A stretch of DNA of 64,000 nt, from assembly GCF_000244895.1 (NCBI RefSeq), contig NZ_CM001441.1:1632226-1696225 (forward strand), given 5' to 3'. Made by a program: the position numbers and the translations under genes. Below the pieces are notes generated by a model. The model did no database searches and had not been told where the DNA came from. It saw only the letters and a program-made list of their open reading frames with translations. This DNA comes from Desulfosporosinus youngiae DSM 17734. Lineage in GTDB: Bacteria; Bacillota; Desulfitobacteriia; Desulfitobacteriales; Desulfitobacteriaceae. Numbering within the stretch: position 1 is the first letter of the stretch; every line of letters begins with the position of its first letter. Of this stretch, positions 1 to 10,448 are shown piece by piece.

Positions 1-2550
<2,550 letters not shown>

Positions 2551-2727
2551 TAAGGCGAGGTTCGAAGTGCGAGGCGTGAGGTTCGAAAGGACGGAGAGGC
2601 TGAGGGCGAAGGACTTCGGGATTGCTAAGGACTAGGTGAGTGGTTCAAATTCTAACGACAATACTAGATAAACGACTCTGTGCAGTTTTGAGAGAACAGC
2701 GTTCGAAAGAAAGCGGCTATCTCAGAC
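2551..2727 (+). other. 23S-5S spacer
   Basis: Transcribed spacer of about 177 bp. It contains the degenerate direct repeat GAGGTTCGAA / GAGGTTCGAA near 2558-2587. I see no tRNA gene in it. Confidence 0.7.
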
Positions 2728-2844
2728 ATCTGGTGATTATGCCGGAGGGGTTCCACCCGTTCCCATACCGAACACGGAAGTTAAGACCTCCAGGGCCAAG
2801 GATACTTGGAGCATAGCTCCTGGGAAAGCAGGTCATCGCCAGGT
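2728..2844 (+). rRNA. rrf: 5S ribosomal RNA, intact copy
   Basis: A complete 5S rRNA of about 117 nt. It begins with the helix I strand CTGGTGATTATG and ends with its partner ATCGCCAGG. In between are the canonical CCACCCGTTCCCATACCGAACACGG and GGGAAAGCAGGTC segments. It is followed within 10 nt by a strong hairpin. It is the uninterrupted reference for the two interrupted copies downstream. Confidence 0.95.
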
Positions 2845-2852
2845 AAACAAGC

Positions 2853-2882
2853 GAAAGATCGTCTCTAACGAGATGGTCTTTC
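2853..2882 (+). terminator. Hairpin after the first 5S rRNA
   Basis: The inverted repeat GAAAGATCGTCTC-TAAC-GAGATGGTCTTTC forms a 13-bp stem with G-U pairs, a 4-nt loop and a short T-rich end. The same hairpin, with one compensating base difference, recurs at 3170-3199 after the second 5S unit. The 5S unit and its 3' flank therefore look tandemly duplicated. Confidence 0.75.
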
Positions 2883-2914
2883 TGTGTATCAGCGTGTATC
2901 AGTGATAGTGATAT

Positions 2915-3162
2915 TGGATAATGAAAGTAGCGAGGTCCGGGGTTCCACCCGTTCGATCCACACTGCAGGAGTATGCGTTTGGGGACGCAGTGTGGCGAAA
3001 AGCTCATTCCTTCGCCACGAAGTCTTCCTTTTGGGTGGGTGGCTCGGCGATACTGTCCACCGGACACTATCGTGCTTTTCGTATCCCGAACACGGAAGTT
3101 AAGACCTCCAGGGCCAAGGATACTCGGAGCGTAGCTCCCGGGAAAGCAGGTCATCGCCAGGT
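2915..3162 (+). pseudogene. Second 5S rRNA unit, interrupted by one inserted element
   Basis: The 5S segments GGGGTTCCACCCGTTC (2939-2954) and ATCCCGAACACGG through ATCGCCAGG (3083-3161) match the intact copy. They are separated by a ~127-bp insert at about 5S position 35. The first ~20 nt (GGATAATGAAAGTAGCGAGG) diverge from the intact copy and pair poorly with the 3' strand of helix I. The unit is probably not a functional 5S gene unless the insert is removed from the RNA. Boundaries at the 5' end are approximate. Confidence 0.75.
2955..3081 (+). repeat. 5S-inserted element, copy E1
   Basis: About 127 bp, starting GATCCACACTGCAGG and ending TATCGTGCTTTTCG. It contains three nested hairpins: CCACACTGC/GCAGTGTGG, TGGCGAA/TTCGCCA, and CGATACTGTCC/GGACACTATCG, the last with one mismatch. 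There is no open reading frame of note. It lies between 5S bases CCCGTTC and TA(T/C)CCCGAACACGG. A similar copy sits at the same 5S position in the next unit (E2). Confidence 0.85.
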
Positions 3163-3169
3163 AACAAGC

Positions 3170-3199
3170 GAAAGACCGTCTCTAACGAGATGGTCTTTC
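3170..3199 (+). terminator. Hairpin after the second 5S unit
   Basis: GAAAGACCGTCTC-TAAC-GAGATGGTCTTTC, a near copy of the hairpin at 2853-2882. It differs by T to C in the 5' arm, which turns a G-U pair into G-C. It is followed by the same TGTGTATCAGCGTGTATCAGTGATA flank, which marks a tandem duplication. Confidence 0.75.
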
Positions 3200-3265
3200 T
3201 GTGTATCAGCGTGTATCAGTGATATTGGATAATGAAAGCATCGAGGTTTGGGGTTCCACCCGTTC

Positions 3266-3393
3266 GATCCACACTGCAGGAGTGTGCGTTTGGGGACGCA
3301 GTGTGGCGAAAAGCTCATTCCTTCGCCACGAAGTCTTCCTTTTGGGTTGAGTGGCTCGGCGATACTGTCCATCGGACACTATCGTGCTCTTCG
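3266..3393 (+). repeat. 5S-inserted element, copy E2
   Basis: Nearly identical to E1 (GATCCACACTGCAGGAGTGTG... to ...CTCTTCG), with a few base changes and one extra base. It has the same three hairpins and the same insertion point in the 5S sequence. E1 and E2 may have been duplicated together with the 5S unit rather than inserted independently. Confidence 0.85.
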
Positions 3394-3416
3394 TATACCG
3401 AACACGGAAGTTAAGA

Positions 3417-3542
3417 ATCCACACTGCAGGAGTGTGCGTTATAAGTCGCAGTGTGGCGAAAGGCTCGTTCCTTCGCCACGAAGTGTTCCTTTGGGGTAGG
3501 TGGCTCGGCGATACTGTCCACTGGACACTATCGTGCCTTTCG
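3417..3542 (+). repeat. 5S-inserted element, copy E3
   Basis: About 126 bp with the same ends and hairpins as E1/E2 but more diverged (GCGTTATAAGTCGCAG in the first loop). It lies at a different point of the 5S sequence. The different insertion site, inside a unit that already holds E2, argues for independent mobility of the element rather than simple duplication. Confidence 0.85.
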
Positions 3543-3601
3543 TTCCAGGGCCGACGATACTCGGAGCATAGCTCCTGGGAAAGCAGGTTATTGCCAGGTA
3601 A

Positions 3602-3640
3602 GCGAAAAGCCATCTCTTAATGAGATGGCCTTTTCGTTTC
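3602..3640 (+). terminator. Terminator of the rRNA operon
   Basis: The hairpin CGAAAAGCCATCTC-TTAA-TGAGATGGCCTTTTCG is followed by TTTC and, shortly after, a run of Ts at 3656-3661. It has the same position relative to the 5S end as the two upstream hairpins but a different stem sequence. Confidence 0.75.
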
Positions 3641-3730
3641 ATTAGTTAGTGGGGCTTTTTTTAATTTTTAAACTTAAAAGAATTTTTAGATGTTAAGAGA
3701 AAAATTAATAACTAAAAAATTATATAGACA

Positions 3731-3736
3731 TATAAT
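3731..3736 (+). promoter_or_regulatory. Possible -10 box for the ABC transporter operon
   Basis: A perfect TATAAT lies in the AT-rich gap 3641-3833. No good -35 box is seen 16-18 bases upstream (sequence is ATTATATAG-like), so the call is tentative. I recognise no riboswitch in this leader. Confidence 0.35.
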
Positions 3737-3833
3737 GATTAGATAATGTATACTTATAAAAGTGTCGCGGGACGAAACAGGTTAAGTGGGTGATTTTCAT
3801 AAGTTTAGTGAGAGCAGAAAAGGAAGGGAATTT

Positions 3834-4622
3834 ATGCTGGAGGTAGCGGTAAACCATGTAAGCTTTTCTTATGACAAGGATTTGATATTAGCAGACATTA
3901 ATATAAAAGTGGAAGCCGGAGCGTTTGTCTGTTTGCTTGGACAGTCCGGATGTGGAAAAAGCACGTTTCTCCGTTTGCTGGCAGGATTAGAAAAGCCAAG
4001 CTCTGGGGACATTCGTGTGGATGATGCTCCTGTCATGAAAGCGGGTTTGCAAAGAGGGGTTGTGTTTCAGGATTATGGTCTTTTTCCCTGGATGACTGCC
4101 GGGGAAAATATCATGATTGCTCTTAAACAGAAATTTAAGAAGATGAGTTTCAGTGAGCGTAAAGCTGAAGCACTGAGAAGAATCAGGGATGTTGAGCTGC
4201 CGGAGTCTGTTTTTGATAAGCTGCCGAAGGAACTCTCCGGCGGGATGAAGCAGCGCTGCGCAATAGCCCGCGCCTTTGGTATTGATCCGCCGATTCTTTT
4301 GATGGATGAGCCATTTGGTGCCTTGGATGCGGTAACACGAGCTAAGCTGCAAGATTTAGTGTTTAGTTTGTGGAATAAGGAAACCGAAAATCGCAAGACT
4401 ATTTTCTTTGTTACCCATGATGTGGATGAGGCACTGCTTCTGGCAACGGACATTTTTGTCTTTGGGCAATCACCCAGCAAAGTCATTTATAATTATTCAT
4501 TCAAGGATAAGTCGAAATCAGACAGGACGACCATCCTTGACGATCCCCGGATTATGGAGCTGCGCAACAATCTCATTAAGATTATCCATAATGAGGTTAG
4601 AATGAAGTCGTATGCTTTATAA
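3834..4622 (+). CDS. ABC transporter ATP-binding protein, SsuB/TauB type
   Basis: A 262-residue cytoplasmic ATPase that would power import through the permease encoded at 5907. Walker A GQSGCGKST is at residues 36-44 (Lys42), the signature LSGGMKQR at 134-141, and Walker B ILLMDEP ends at Glu159. The H-loop is in FVTHDVDEA. Length and motifs fit the nitrate/sulfonate/taurine/NMT1 family. A GTG 16 codons upstream is in frame, but the ATG at 3834 has the ribosome site GGAAGGG at the right distance. It is the first gene of a seven-gene co-directional run. The substrate cannot be told from the ATPase. Confidence 0.93.
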   Translation: MLEVAVNHVSFSYDKDLILADINIKVEAGAFVCLLGQSGCGKSTFLRLLAGLEKPSSGDIRVDDAPVMKAGLQRGVVFQDYGLFPWMTAGENIMIALKQKFKKMSFSERKAEALRRIRDVELPESVFDKLPKELSGGMKQRCAIARAFGIDPPILLMDEPFGALDAVTRAKLQDLVFSLWNKETENRKTIFFVTHDVDEALLLATDIFVFGQSPSKVIYNYSFKDKSKSDRTTILDDPRIMELRNNLIKIIHNEVRMKSYAL

Positions 4623-4699
4623 AAGTACTTATAACATTTAAGGAGAAGAGTACTTATAGCATTGATAGAGAAGATAGACAAAAGGAGAAGAGAGACAAA

Positions 4700-5773
4700 A
4701 TGAAAAAAGTAGTAAAATTAATTTCCTTATTAGTGGTAGGTATGCTGTTGATGACAGGCTGCTCCCAAGGTGCAGCCAGTACAGGCAGCATCGGCGACCA
4801 GGCAGCAGCTGGTGAGAAGTTAAAGGTAAAGTTAGCCGCCCAGGCAACCTCAGGTCAGGTATTTCAATATATGGCAGAAGACAAGGGATACCTGGAAGAA
4901 GAAGGTATCGATGTTGATCTCGTTTATATTAACAATGCAACAGACGCTTTTTCCGCTTTAAGTTCCGGTCAGGTGGATGTTATTTCCACTTATGGCACGG
5001 GCGGACCGCTGATTCAGATTGCCAATGGTCAGGATTTCACCATTTTCGGCGGCTATATGATTATTGGTGCAACTCCTGTTTTTGCCATGCCAGGTACAAA
5101 ATATAACAGTGTGGAGGATCTCCTGGGCAAAAAGATTGCTATCATGAGAGGCGGAACTCCGGATATTGTGCTCAAGGGTATTTTGTCTGACGCAGGCTAC
5201 GATCCCATCAAAGATGTTACTTTTGTCGAAATGAAAAAGAATACCGATGTCATGGAAGCGGTACGCAGTGGTCAGGCAGATTTTGGCGCAGTATCCACAG
5301 GCTTTGAACTGCAAATCAAAGAAGCGGGTATGAACATTGTGATGTGGCCGGATGAATTGTGGCCTAATCACTCCTGCTGCCGCATGGTTGCCAAAACCAG
5401 CTGGCTTAAAGAAAACCCGGAAGCAGCCCAGAGATTGCTCCGTGCCTATCTGAGAGCAGAAGAGATTATGCCCGCCAATATGGACCGGGTTGTAGAACTG
5501 ACTGTTAAAAATTTGGATATGTCAGAGGAAACTGCCAAAAGCTTTTTGCTAAGCCCTCACATGAAATATGAAACGGACCCCTATAAAAACAGCGTCGTAA
5601 AGATGTGGGAAAAAATGCAGAAATTTGGCTATATCGTTGATCCTACCATGGACATCCGGGATCATATTGATACTTCGAATTATAAGGCGGCACTGGATTA
5701 TTTAGAGGGCAAGTATCCTGACAGCAGCTTCTATAAAGAGAAGCAGAAAGAGTTCAGCGAATTTAATCTCTAA
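4700..5773 (+). CDS. ABC transporter substrate-binding lipoprotein, NMT1/SsuA-like
   Basis: A 357-residue exported lipoprotein. It has a positively charged start, a hydrophobic stretch and the lipobox LMTGC with Cys21. The mature part shows the family pattern KGYLEEEGIDVDLVYIN, a GQVDVISTYGTG segment, and LLGKKIAIMRGGTPD in the second lobe. This family binds small nitrogen- or sulfur-containing organics (pyrimidine precursors, sulfonates, nitrate), but the ligand here is unknown. It lies between the ATPase and permease genes. Its linkage to a methyltransferase set suggests that it brings in a methylated substrate, which is inference only. Confidence 0.92.
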   Translation: MKKVVKLISLLVVGMLLMTGCSQGAASTGSIGDQAAAGEKLKVKLAAQATSGQVFQYMAEDKGYLEEEGIDVDLVYINNATDAFSALSSGQVDVISTYGTGGPLIQIANGQDFTIFGGYMIIGATPVFAMPGTKYNSVEDLLGKKIAIMRGGTPDIVLKGILSDAGYDPIKDVTFVEMKKNTDVMEAVRSGQADFGAVSTGFELQIKEAGMNIVMWPDELWPNHSCCRMVAKTSWLKENPEAAQRLLRAYLRAEEIMPANMDRVVELTVKNLDMSEETAKSFLLSPHMKYETDPYKNSVVKMWEKMQKFGYIVDPTMDIRDHIDTSNYKAALDYLEGKYPDSSFYKEKQKEFSEFNL

Positions 5774-5906
5774 GCGTCTTTTTGATGAATAACGGTATAC
5801 CTGGCAGGGTTTATCTGCCGGGTATGCCGTTTAAAACGATTTTTTGGCCAGTTTAGATCAGTTTGTGTTTGTATTTCCCATTTCCATTTCCAAAGGAGCG
5901 GTTTCT

Positions 5907-6665
5907 TTGAAAAAACTTATTGAAAACAGGTTAGGTATAGCACTAATCCTCAGCGGCTTAGTAATTGCCTACGAGCTTTTGACGGATGTTTTCGGTATAC
6001 TGGATCCCTTTTTATTCCGGGGACTTAGTGAGGTTATGCCTGTGTTTGGCACCCATTACGGCATGCTCCTGAAAGGGCTGGTCAGCTCTTTAGGCTTACT
6101 GGTCCCCGCCTATGTGTTGGCGACTTTCAGCGGCATCAGCCTCGGGGTGCTGATCGGTTTAAAAAAGCCCTTGCGTAAAAATATCACCCCCTTTATCAAT
6201 GCCTTCAGTGCCGTTCCCGCGCCCCTTTTGACCCCTTTTGCCATTCATATTTTTCCGTCATTTAAAGCGGCGTCCATATTCATTATTTTTTTGGGTGCCT
6301 TCTGGCCAACACTGGGCACAACGGTCAATGCAGTCATGACCATTGATAAGAGATATCTGGAAAACGCCGCTACTCTGGAAATAGGCGAAGGGGAAAAATT
6401 ATTCCGTGTGATTCTGCCGGCCGCTTCTCCCACCATACTTTCAGGCTGCACAATTGCCCTTAAGTTCTCTTTTGTCATGCTTGTGGTAGCGGAAATGTTC
6501 GGAGCGACCTCCGGCATGGGCTATTTTGTCCAGTATTATTCCGATTTTGCCCGCTTTGATCTTGTCATTGCCGGCTTTATCTTTATGTCCCTTGTCTTGG
6601 TGGGGATTATGTACCTGTTCGACATTATGAAAGTCAGAATGCTGCGCTGGACTATCAATAATTAA
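5907..6665 (+). CDS. ABC transporter permease, SsuC/TauC type
   Basis: Integral membrane protein of 252 residues with about six hydrophobic segments. It carries the BPD_transp_1 coupling-loop signature around ENAATLEIGEGEKLFRVILP. The start chosen is TTG at 5907, which has AAAGGAG 8 bases upstream. An in-frame TTG at 5844 lacks a ribosome site. It completes an importer with the two genes upstream. Its proline-rich segment SAVPAPLLTPFAIHIFP is typical of this permease family. Confidence 0.9.
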   Translation: MKKLIENRLGIALILSGLVIAYELLTDVFGILDPFLFRGLSEVMPVFGTHYGMLLKGLVSSLGLLVPAYVLATFSGISLGVLIGLKKPLRKNITPFINAFSAVPAPLLTPFAIHIFPSFKAASIFIIFLGAFWPTLGTTVNAVMTIDKRYLENAATLEIGEGEKLFRVILPAASPTILSGCTIALKFSFVMLVVAEMFGATSGMGYFVQYYSDFARFDLVIAGFIFMSLVLVGIMYLFDIMKVRMLRWTINN

Positions 6666-6695
6666 CTACTTGAATAATGGGAAGGGGGTGAAGCG

Positions 6696-7463
6696 GTGAT
6701 AAGCGCCGGGATTGATGTGGGTTCTACTGCCACGAAAGCAGTTATTTTTGATGGAAGGATACGAAGTTCGGCTGTTATGCCCACGGGCTGGAACCCTAAA
6801 GAAGCCGGACGGACTGTATTTCTGGAAGCGCTGAGCAAGGCCGGTCTGCAGGAGCAGGACGTCGATGCCGTGGTTGGGACCGGCTATGGACGGGTGTCCC
6901 TGGCCTTTATCCATAAAAAAGTGACGGAGATAACCTGTCATGCCAAGGGGGCGAAATTTCTCTTTCCCCAAACCAGAACGGTCATAGACATTGGCGGTCA
7001 GGACAGCAAAGTCATTGCGGTGGCTGAGGATGGTGGGGTTGCTGATTTTATCATGAACGATAAATGTGCCGCCGGTACCGGGCGGTTCCTGCAAGTCATG
7101 ACGGGAATTCTTGATATTACTTTAGAAGAATTAGGGCAAATGGCAGCAGCGGGCAAACCCGTGAGCATCAACAGTATGTGTACTGTTTTTGCCGAGTCGG
7201 AGATTATTGGTCTTCTGGCCCAGGAAGTGCCTAAAGAAGCCATTGCTTCAGGAGTGGTGCAAACCATTGCCAATAAAATAATCAGTCTGGCATCCCGGGT
7301 TCCCTGTCAGGAGGAAATTACCTTTTCCGGCGGGGTAGCCAACAATCCGGAGATTTGTGCCAGCTTATCCTCAGCCTTTGGTGCTAAATTTAATATTCCC
7401 CGGCAGCCACAGATTGTCGGAGCCTTGGGTGCTGCCATCGTAGGCTTTGAAAAATTTCAGTAA
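6696..7463 (+). CDS. BadF/BadG/HgdC-type ATPase, activator of a double-cubane or 2-hydroxyacyl-CoA dehydratase protein
   Basis: A 255-residue member of the ASKHA ATPase family. It shows the phosphate-binding loop AGIDVGSTATKAV at residues 3-15, GGQDSKVI, and FSGGVANNPE near the end. Cys124 in NDKCAAGTG and Cys162 in SMCTVFAESE are the two ligands that bridge one [4Fe-4S] cluster across the homodimer in HgdC. Proteins of this family use ATP hydrolysis to push one low-potential electron into a partner. The partner here is very probably the product of the next gene, whose start lies 15 bases downstream. The length fits HgdC (about 260). Confidence 0.9.
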   Translation: MISAGIDVGSTATKAVIFDGRIRSSAVMPTGWNPKEAGRTVFLEALSKAGLQEQDVDAVVGTGYGRVSLAFIHKKVTEITCHAKGAKFLFPQTRTVIDIGGQDSKVIAVAEDGGVADFIMNDKCAAGTGRFLQVMTGILDITLEELGQMAAAGKPVSINSMCTVFAESEIIGLLAQEVPKEAIASGVVQTIANKIISLASRVPCQEEITFSGGVANNPEICASLSSAFGAKFNIPRQPQIVGALGAAIVGFEKFQ

Positions 7464-7477
7464 AGGGTGGATTGAGC

Positions 7478-8626
7478 ATGGAAGCCGATAGCTTAAGTGA
7501 ATTTGAGAATCTGCGCGCCAAGAGCGCCAGGTCGATAACAGCGGCTAAAGAAGAGGGCCGGAAAATTGTCGGCAAGTACTGTATTTACTCGCCTATGGAA
7601 ATCGTGGTAGCTGCCGGAGCGATTCCCATTCCCCTGTGCAGTACCAAGCAGGACCCCATTGCGGCGGCGGAAAAGGTTCTGCCCAGAAATCTTTGTCCTC
7701 TCATTAAATCAAGTTATGGCTATGCAGCTTCCGGTGCCTGCCCATACTTTAATGCCTCGGATCTGCTTATTGCCGAAACCACCTGTGACGGCAAGAAAAA
7801 AATGTATGAACTGCTTTCCGAAATCAAGCCTCTGCACTTACTCCAGCTTCCGCAAAAGCAGGATGAAGAGGCTTTACAGTATTGGTATAGAGAAATCGTT
7901 AAGCTGAAAGAACGCCTGGAAGCCGAATTCAGGGTAACCATTACAGAGCGGGACTTGCGTGAGGCTATCCACCTGATGAATGAAGAACGGCGTTCTCTTA
8001 AGGACTTACAGGATATTGCCAAACTTAAGCCCTCACCCATTAGCGGCGTTGATTTGCTGATGGTTCTTTATAACCGGGGTTTTAGCATTGACAAACAGGA
8101 AGCGGTGCTCATGGTTGACCGCCTGACCTTAGAGCTGAAGGAATTATTCAGCCGGGGGGTGACCCCCTTTACGGCGCAGACGCCCCGAATACTCTTAACC
8201 GGGGTTCCTGTGGGCATCGGCTCTCATAAGGTTGTTCAGATTATTGAAGAGTGCGGCGGCAACGTTGTTTGTTTCGAAAGCTGCGGCGGGTATAAAGGGG
8301 TTTATGACCAAGTTGATGAAGAAAAAGAACCTCTTTCAGCTATTGCTGAAAAATATCTGAGAACCCCTTGTTCCTGTATGTCCCCGAATATCGCCCGCTT
8401 TGAACTTGTGGAACGGTTAGCGCTGGAGTTTAAGGTGGATGGTATCGTCGATCTTACCTGGCAAGGATGTCATACCTATAATATCGAGTCCTATACTCTG
8501 AAAAAATACTTGCAGCAGAAGCGAAGGCTGCCGTTTTTGCAGATTGAAACAGACTACTCCGAGTCCGATGTGGAACAGTTAAAGGTGAGGATTGAAGCCT
8601 TCCTGGAAATGATCAACGTGACCTGA
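7478..8626 (+). CDS. 2-hydroxyacyl-CoA dehydratase D-component family protein (HgdB-like; possible double-cubane cluster protein)
   Basis: A 382-residue protein of the HgdB/FldC/BcrB superfamily. Cysteine-bearing motifs GKYCIYSPMEIV, PRNLCPLIKS, GACPYF and ETTCDGKKKMYE lie in the N-terminal half, and CFESCGG and WQGCHTYNIES in the C-terminal half. True dehydratases have two such subunits (A and B). Only one is present here, beside a single activator, which is the arrangement described for double-cubane cluster proteins that reduce small molecules with ATP. An alternative role is reductive reactivation of the corrinoid protein encoded next. The start at ATG 7478 has AAGGGTGG upstream; a TTG two codons earlier is less likely. 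Confidence 0.85.
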   Translation: MEADSLSEFENLRAKSARSITAAKEEGRKIVGKYCIYSPMEIVVAAGAIPIPLCSTKQDPIAAAEKVLPRNLCPLIKSSYGYAASGACPYFNASDLLIAETTCDGKKKMYELLSEIKPLHLLQLPQKQDEEALQYWYREIVKLKERLEAEFRVTITERDLREAIHLMNEERRSLKDLQDIAKLKPSPISGVDLLMVLYNRGFSIDKQEAVLMVDRLTLELKELFSRGVTPFTAQTPRILLTGVPVGIGSHKVVQIIEECGGNVVCFESCGGYKGVYDQVDEEKEPLSAIAEKYLRTPCSCMSPNIARFELVERLALEFKVDGIVDLTWQGCHTYNIESYTLKKYLQQKRRLPFLQIETDYSESDVEQLKVRIEAFLEMINVT

Positions 8627-8691
8627 CGTGGTTCTGAGAAGCAGAGGGCGGTTGTTGTTGGCAAAGTTAGAAAGGGAAGAGGAGTGAGGGT

Positions 8692-9345
8692 ATGCCGGAT
8701 TTAAAGCAAAAGTTGTTGGTGCAATTAGCGGATGCGGTTGTGAATATGGATGAGGACATGACCAGAGAACTTGCCCAAACCTATGCGGAAAATGGCTTTG
8801 ATTCCCATGCAGGCATTCATCAGGGCTTAGCTCAGGGAATGGACAGAGCAGGCCAATTATACGAAGAAGAAGAGTACTTTATTCCCGAGCTGCTGATGTG
8901 TTCGGACGCTATGTATGCGGGACTGGACGTCTTAAAACCTCATTTAAAACAGGATAAGCTTGGCGAAAAGTTTAAAGTTGTGATTGGAGTTGTGCAAGGG
9001 GATACCCATGATATCGGGAAGAACCTGGTTAAAATCATGTTGGAAACCCTGGGCTTTGAGGTGACGGATTTAGGAAGAGATGTGCCTCCGGCAGATTTTG
9101 TGGAGAAAGCCAAAGAAATCGAAGCGGATATTATCGCTTTATCCACGTTGATGACAACCACAATGGAAGGCATGCAGGAAGTGATGCAGCTCTTGGCCAG
9201 AGAGAAGCTGGGGGACAAGGTCAAAGTTATGATCGGCGGAGGGCCCATCTCCCAAAGCTTCGCTGCTAAAATCGGTGCCTATTATGCCGTAGACGCCTCA
9301 AAGGCCGCTAATCTGGCCCAAGATTTAGTACGGGAGGTTGGATAA
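8692..9345 (+). CDS. Corrinoid (B12-binding) methyl-carrier protein, MtaC/MtbC family
   Basis: A 217-residue cytoplasmic protein. The N-terminal four-helix 'cap' domain (about residues 1-90) precedes a Rossmann-type B12 domain. The axial-ligand motif is D104-T-H106-D-I-G109, followed by LSTLMTTTMEGM and GGGPISQSFAAKIGA. It would carry a methyl group on cobalt between a substrate-specific methyltransferase and the MtaA-like protein encoded 2 bases downstream. No substrate-specific (MtaB/MttB-like) methyltransferase is present in the operon, which is unusual. Confidence 0.93.
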   Translation: MPDLKQKLLVQLADAVVNMDEDMTRELAQTYAENGFDSHAGIHQGLAQGMDRAGQLYEEEEYFIPELLMCSDAMYAGLDVLKPHLKQDKLGEKFKVVIGVVQGDTHDIGKNLVKIMLETLGFEVTDLGRDVPPADFVEKAKEIEADIIALSTLMTTTMEGMQEVMQLLAREKLGDKVKVMIGGGPISQSFAAKIGAYYAVDASKAANLAQDLVREVG

Positions 9346-9347
9346 GG

Positions 9348-10421
9348 ATGAAGGACAAAATGACCCCCCTTGAGAGAGCTAAGGCCATAGCCAAAGGGGA
9401 AAGGGCGGACCGCCTCCCCTGTAATCCCAATGTGGCCAATGGGGTTGCCCGGATTTACGGCTGTAAAATATCTGAATTTAATAGTAGTGCCAGGACGATC
9501 GCCGCTGCCCAAATCGCTTCTTACCGCCGTTTTGGCTATGATGGGGTAAGAATATTTACGGACTTGTTTGCCTGGGCGGAAGCAATGGGAGCGAAAGTTT
9601 ATTTCCCGGAGGACAATACTGCCGACCTGGCGGCTCCGGCTCTTGACGACATCGCAAAAAGTGACAGCTTAGTGCCGGCTGATCCTTATAAGGACGGCCG
9701 TTTGTCTGTCCATATCGAAGCGATGAAATATCTCGTCGATGAATTAGGAACAGAAGTCCCCTGTGCGGGAGGGATGGTCGGTCCTTTTACCAATGCCTTT
9801 TTTTTATTGGGCATTAAAAAGATGAGCAAGCTGTTCTTCACCAATCCGGAGGTAGTTCACCGGGCCTGTCAGGTGTCCCTGGAAACTTGTCTAAGATATG
9901 CCCAGGCGATCATTGATGCCGGTTTGACCCCAACCATTTCCGAGCCCATGTCTTCCTGTACGGTGGTGGGGCCCAAGCATTTTCGTGAATTTGCTGAGCC
10001 CTATCTGAAAAAGCTGGTGCAATATATTACTGCCCAAGGCAAGCCGGTGACCATGCATATTTGCGGGAAGACAGAAAAAATCTGGGAGGATATTGTCGCT
10101 ATGGGTGTAGCCGGCTTCAGTGTCGACAATGTGGTGGATCTCCAAAAATGCAAGGAACAGATTGGGGATCGGGTTAAAATACTGGGCCATGTGGATCCTT
10201 CGGCTGTGATGTATGCCGGGAGCCCCGCCGATGTGCGGGAGGCTGTGTTTAAGTGTGTGCAGCAGGCTTGGGATGCCCCGAAAGGATATGTCATTATGTC
10301 AGGCTGCAGTTTGCCTGTGGAAACGCCGTTAGGAAACATTGAAGCGATGATGGAGGCAGCCAGGGAGATTGGTTATCCCATTGATCCTGAAAAGCTGAAC
10401 AAAATGTTAAGCTCATGCTAA
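9348..10421 (+). CDS. Uroporphyrinogen decarboxylase-family methyltransferase, MtaA/CmuA-like
   Basis: A 357-residue TIM-barrel protein. The likely zinc ligands are His237 and Cys239 in MHICGKTEKIW and Cys320 in SGCSLPVETP, the same arrangement as in MtaA-type methylcobamide:thiol methyltransferases. True HemE lacks this Cys pattern, and no haem genes are nearby. In bacteria the acceptor may be tetrahydrofolate or a thiol; alternatively the enzyme may act on the substrate itself, as in CmuA. It overlaps functionally with the corrinoid gene just upstream and ends the operon. Confidence 0.88.
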   Translation: MKDKMTPLERAKAIAKGERADRLPCNPNVANGVARIYGCKISEFNSSARTIAAAQIASYRRFGYDGVRIFTDLFAWAEAMGAKVYFPEDNTADLAAPALDDIAKSDSLVPADPYKDGRLSVHIEAMKYLVDELGTEVPCAGGMVGPFTNAFFLLGIKKMSKLFFTNPEVVHRACQVSLETCLRYAQAIIDAGLTPTISEPMSSCTVVGPKHFREFAEPYLKKLVQYITAQGKPVTMHICGKTEKIWEDIVAMGVAGFSVDNVVDLQKCKEQIGDRVKILGHVDPSAVMYAGSPADVREAVFKCVQQAWDAPKGYVIMSGCSLPVETPLGNIEAMMEAAREIGYPIDPEKLNKMLSSC

Positions 10422-10448
10422 ATGACCCATAAGAACTGTCTTTGTCAG

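Larger units (their letters stand above)
3222..3600 (+). pseudogene. Third 5S rRNA unit, interrupted twice
   Basis: 5S pieces at 3250-3265, 3394-3416 and 3543-3600 are split by inserts E2 and E3. E2 sits after CCCGTTC, as in unit two. E3 sits after GGAAGTTAAGA, near 5S position 58. The 3' piece has further changes (GCCGACGATACTCGG, GGTTATTGCCAGG). With two inserts and base changes in helix-forming positions, this is most likely a decayed copy. Confidence 0.75.

Noticed and set aside
2717-3645. Open frames across the 5S array, some with repeated peptide blocks
   Set aside because: The repetition reflects repeated 5S and element DNA, not protein. There are no ribosome sites, and the frames run through rRNA.
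3641-3833. Riboswitch upstream of the NMT1-type transporter
   Set aside because: No recognisable TPP, cobalamin or guanidine riboswitch core could be found in the 190-base leader.
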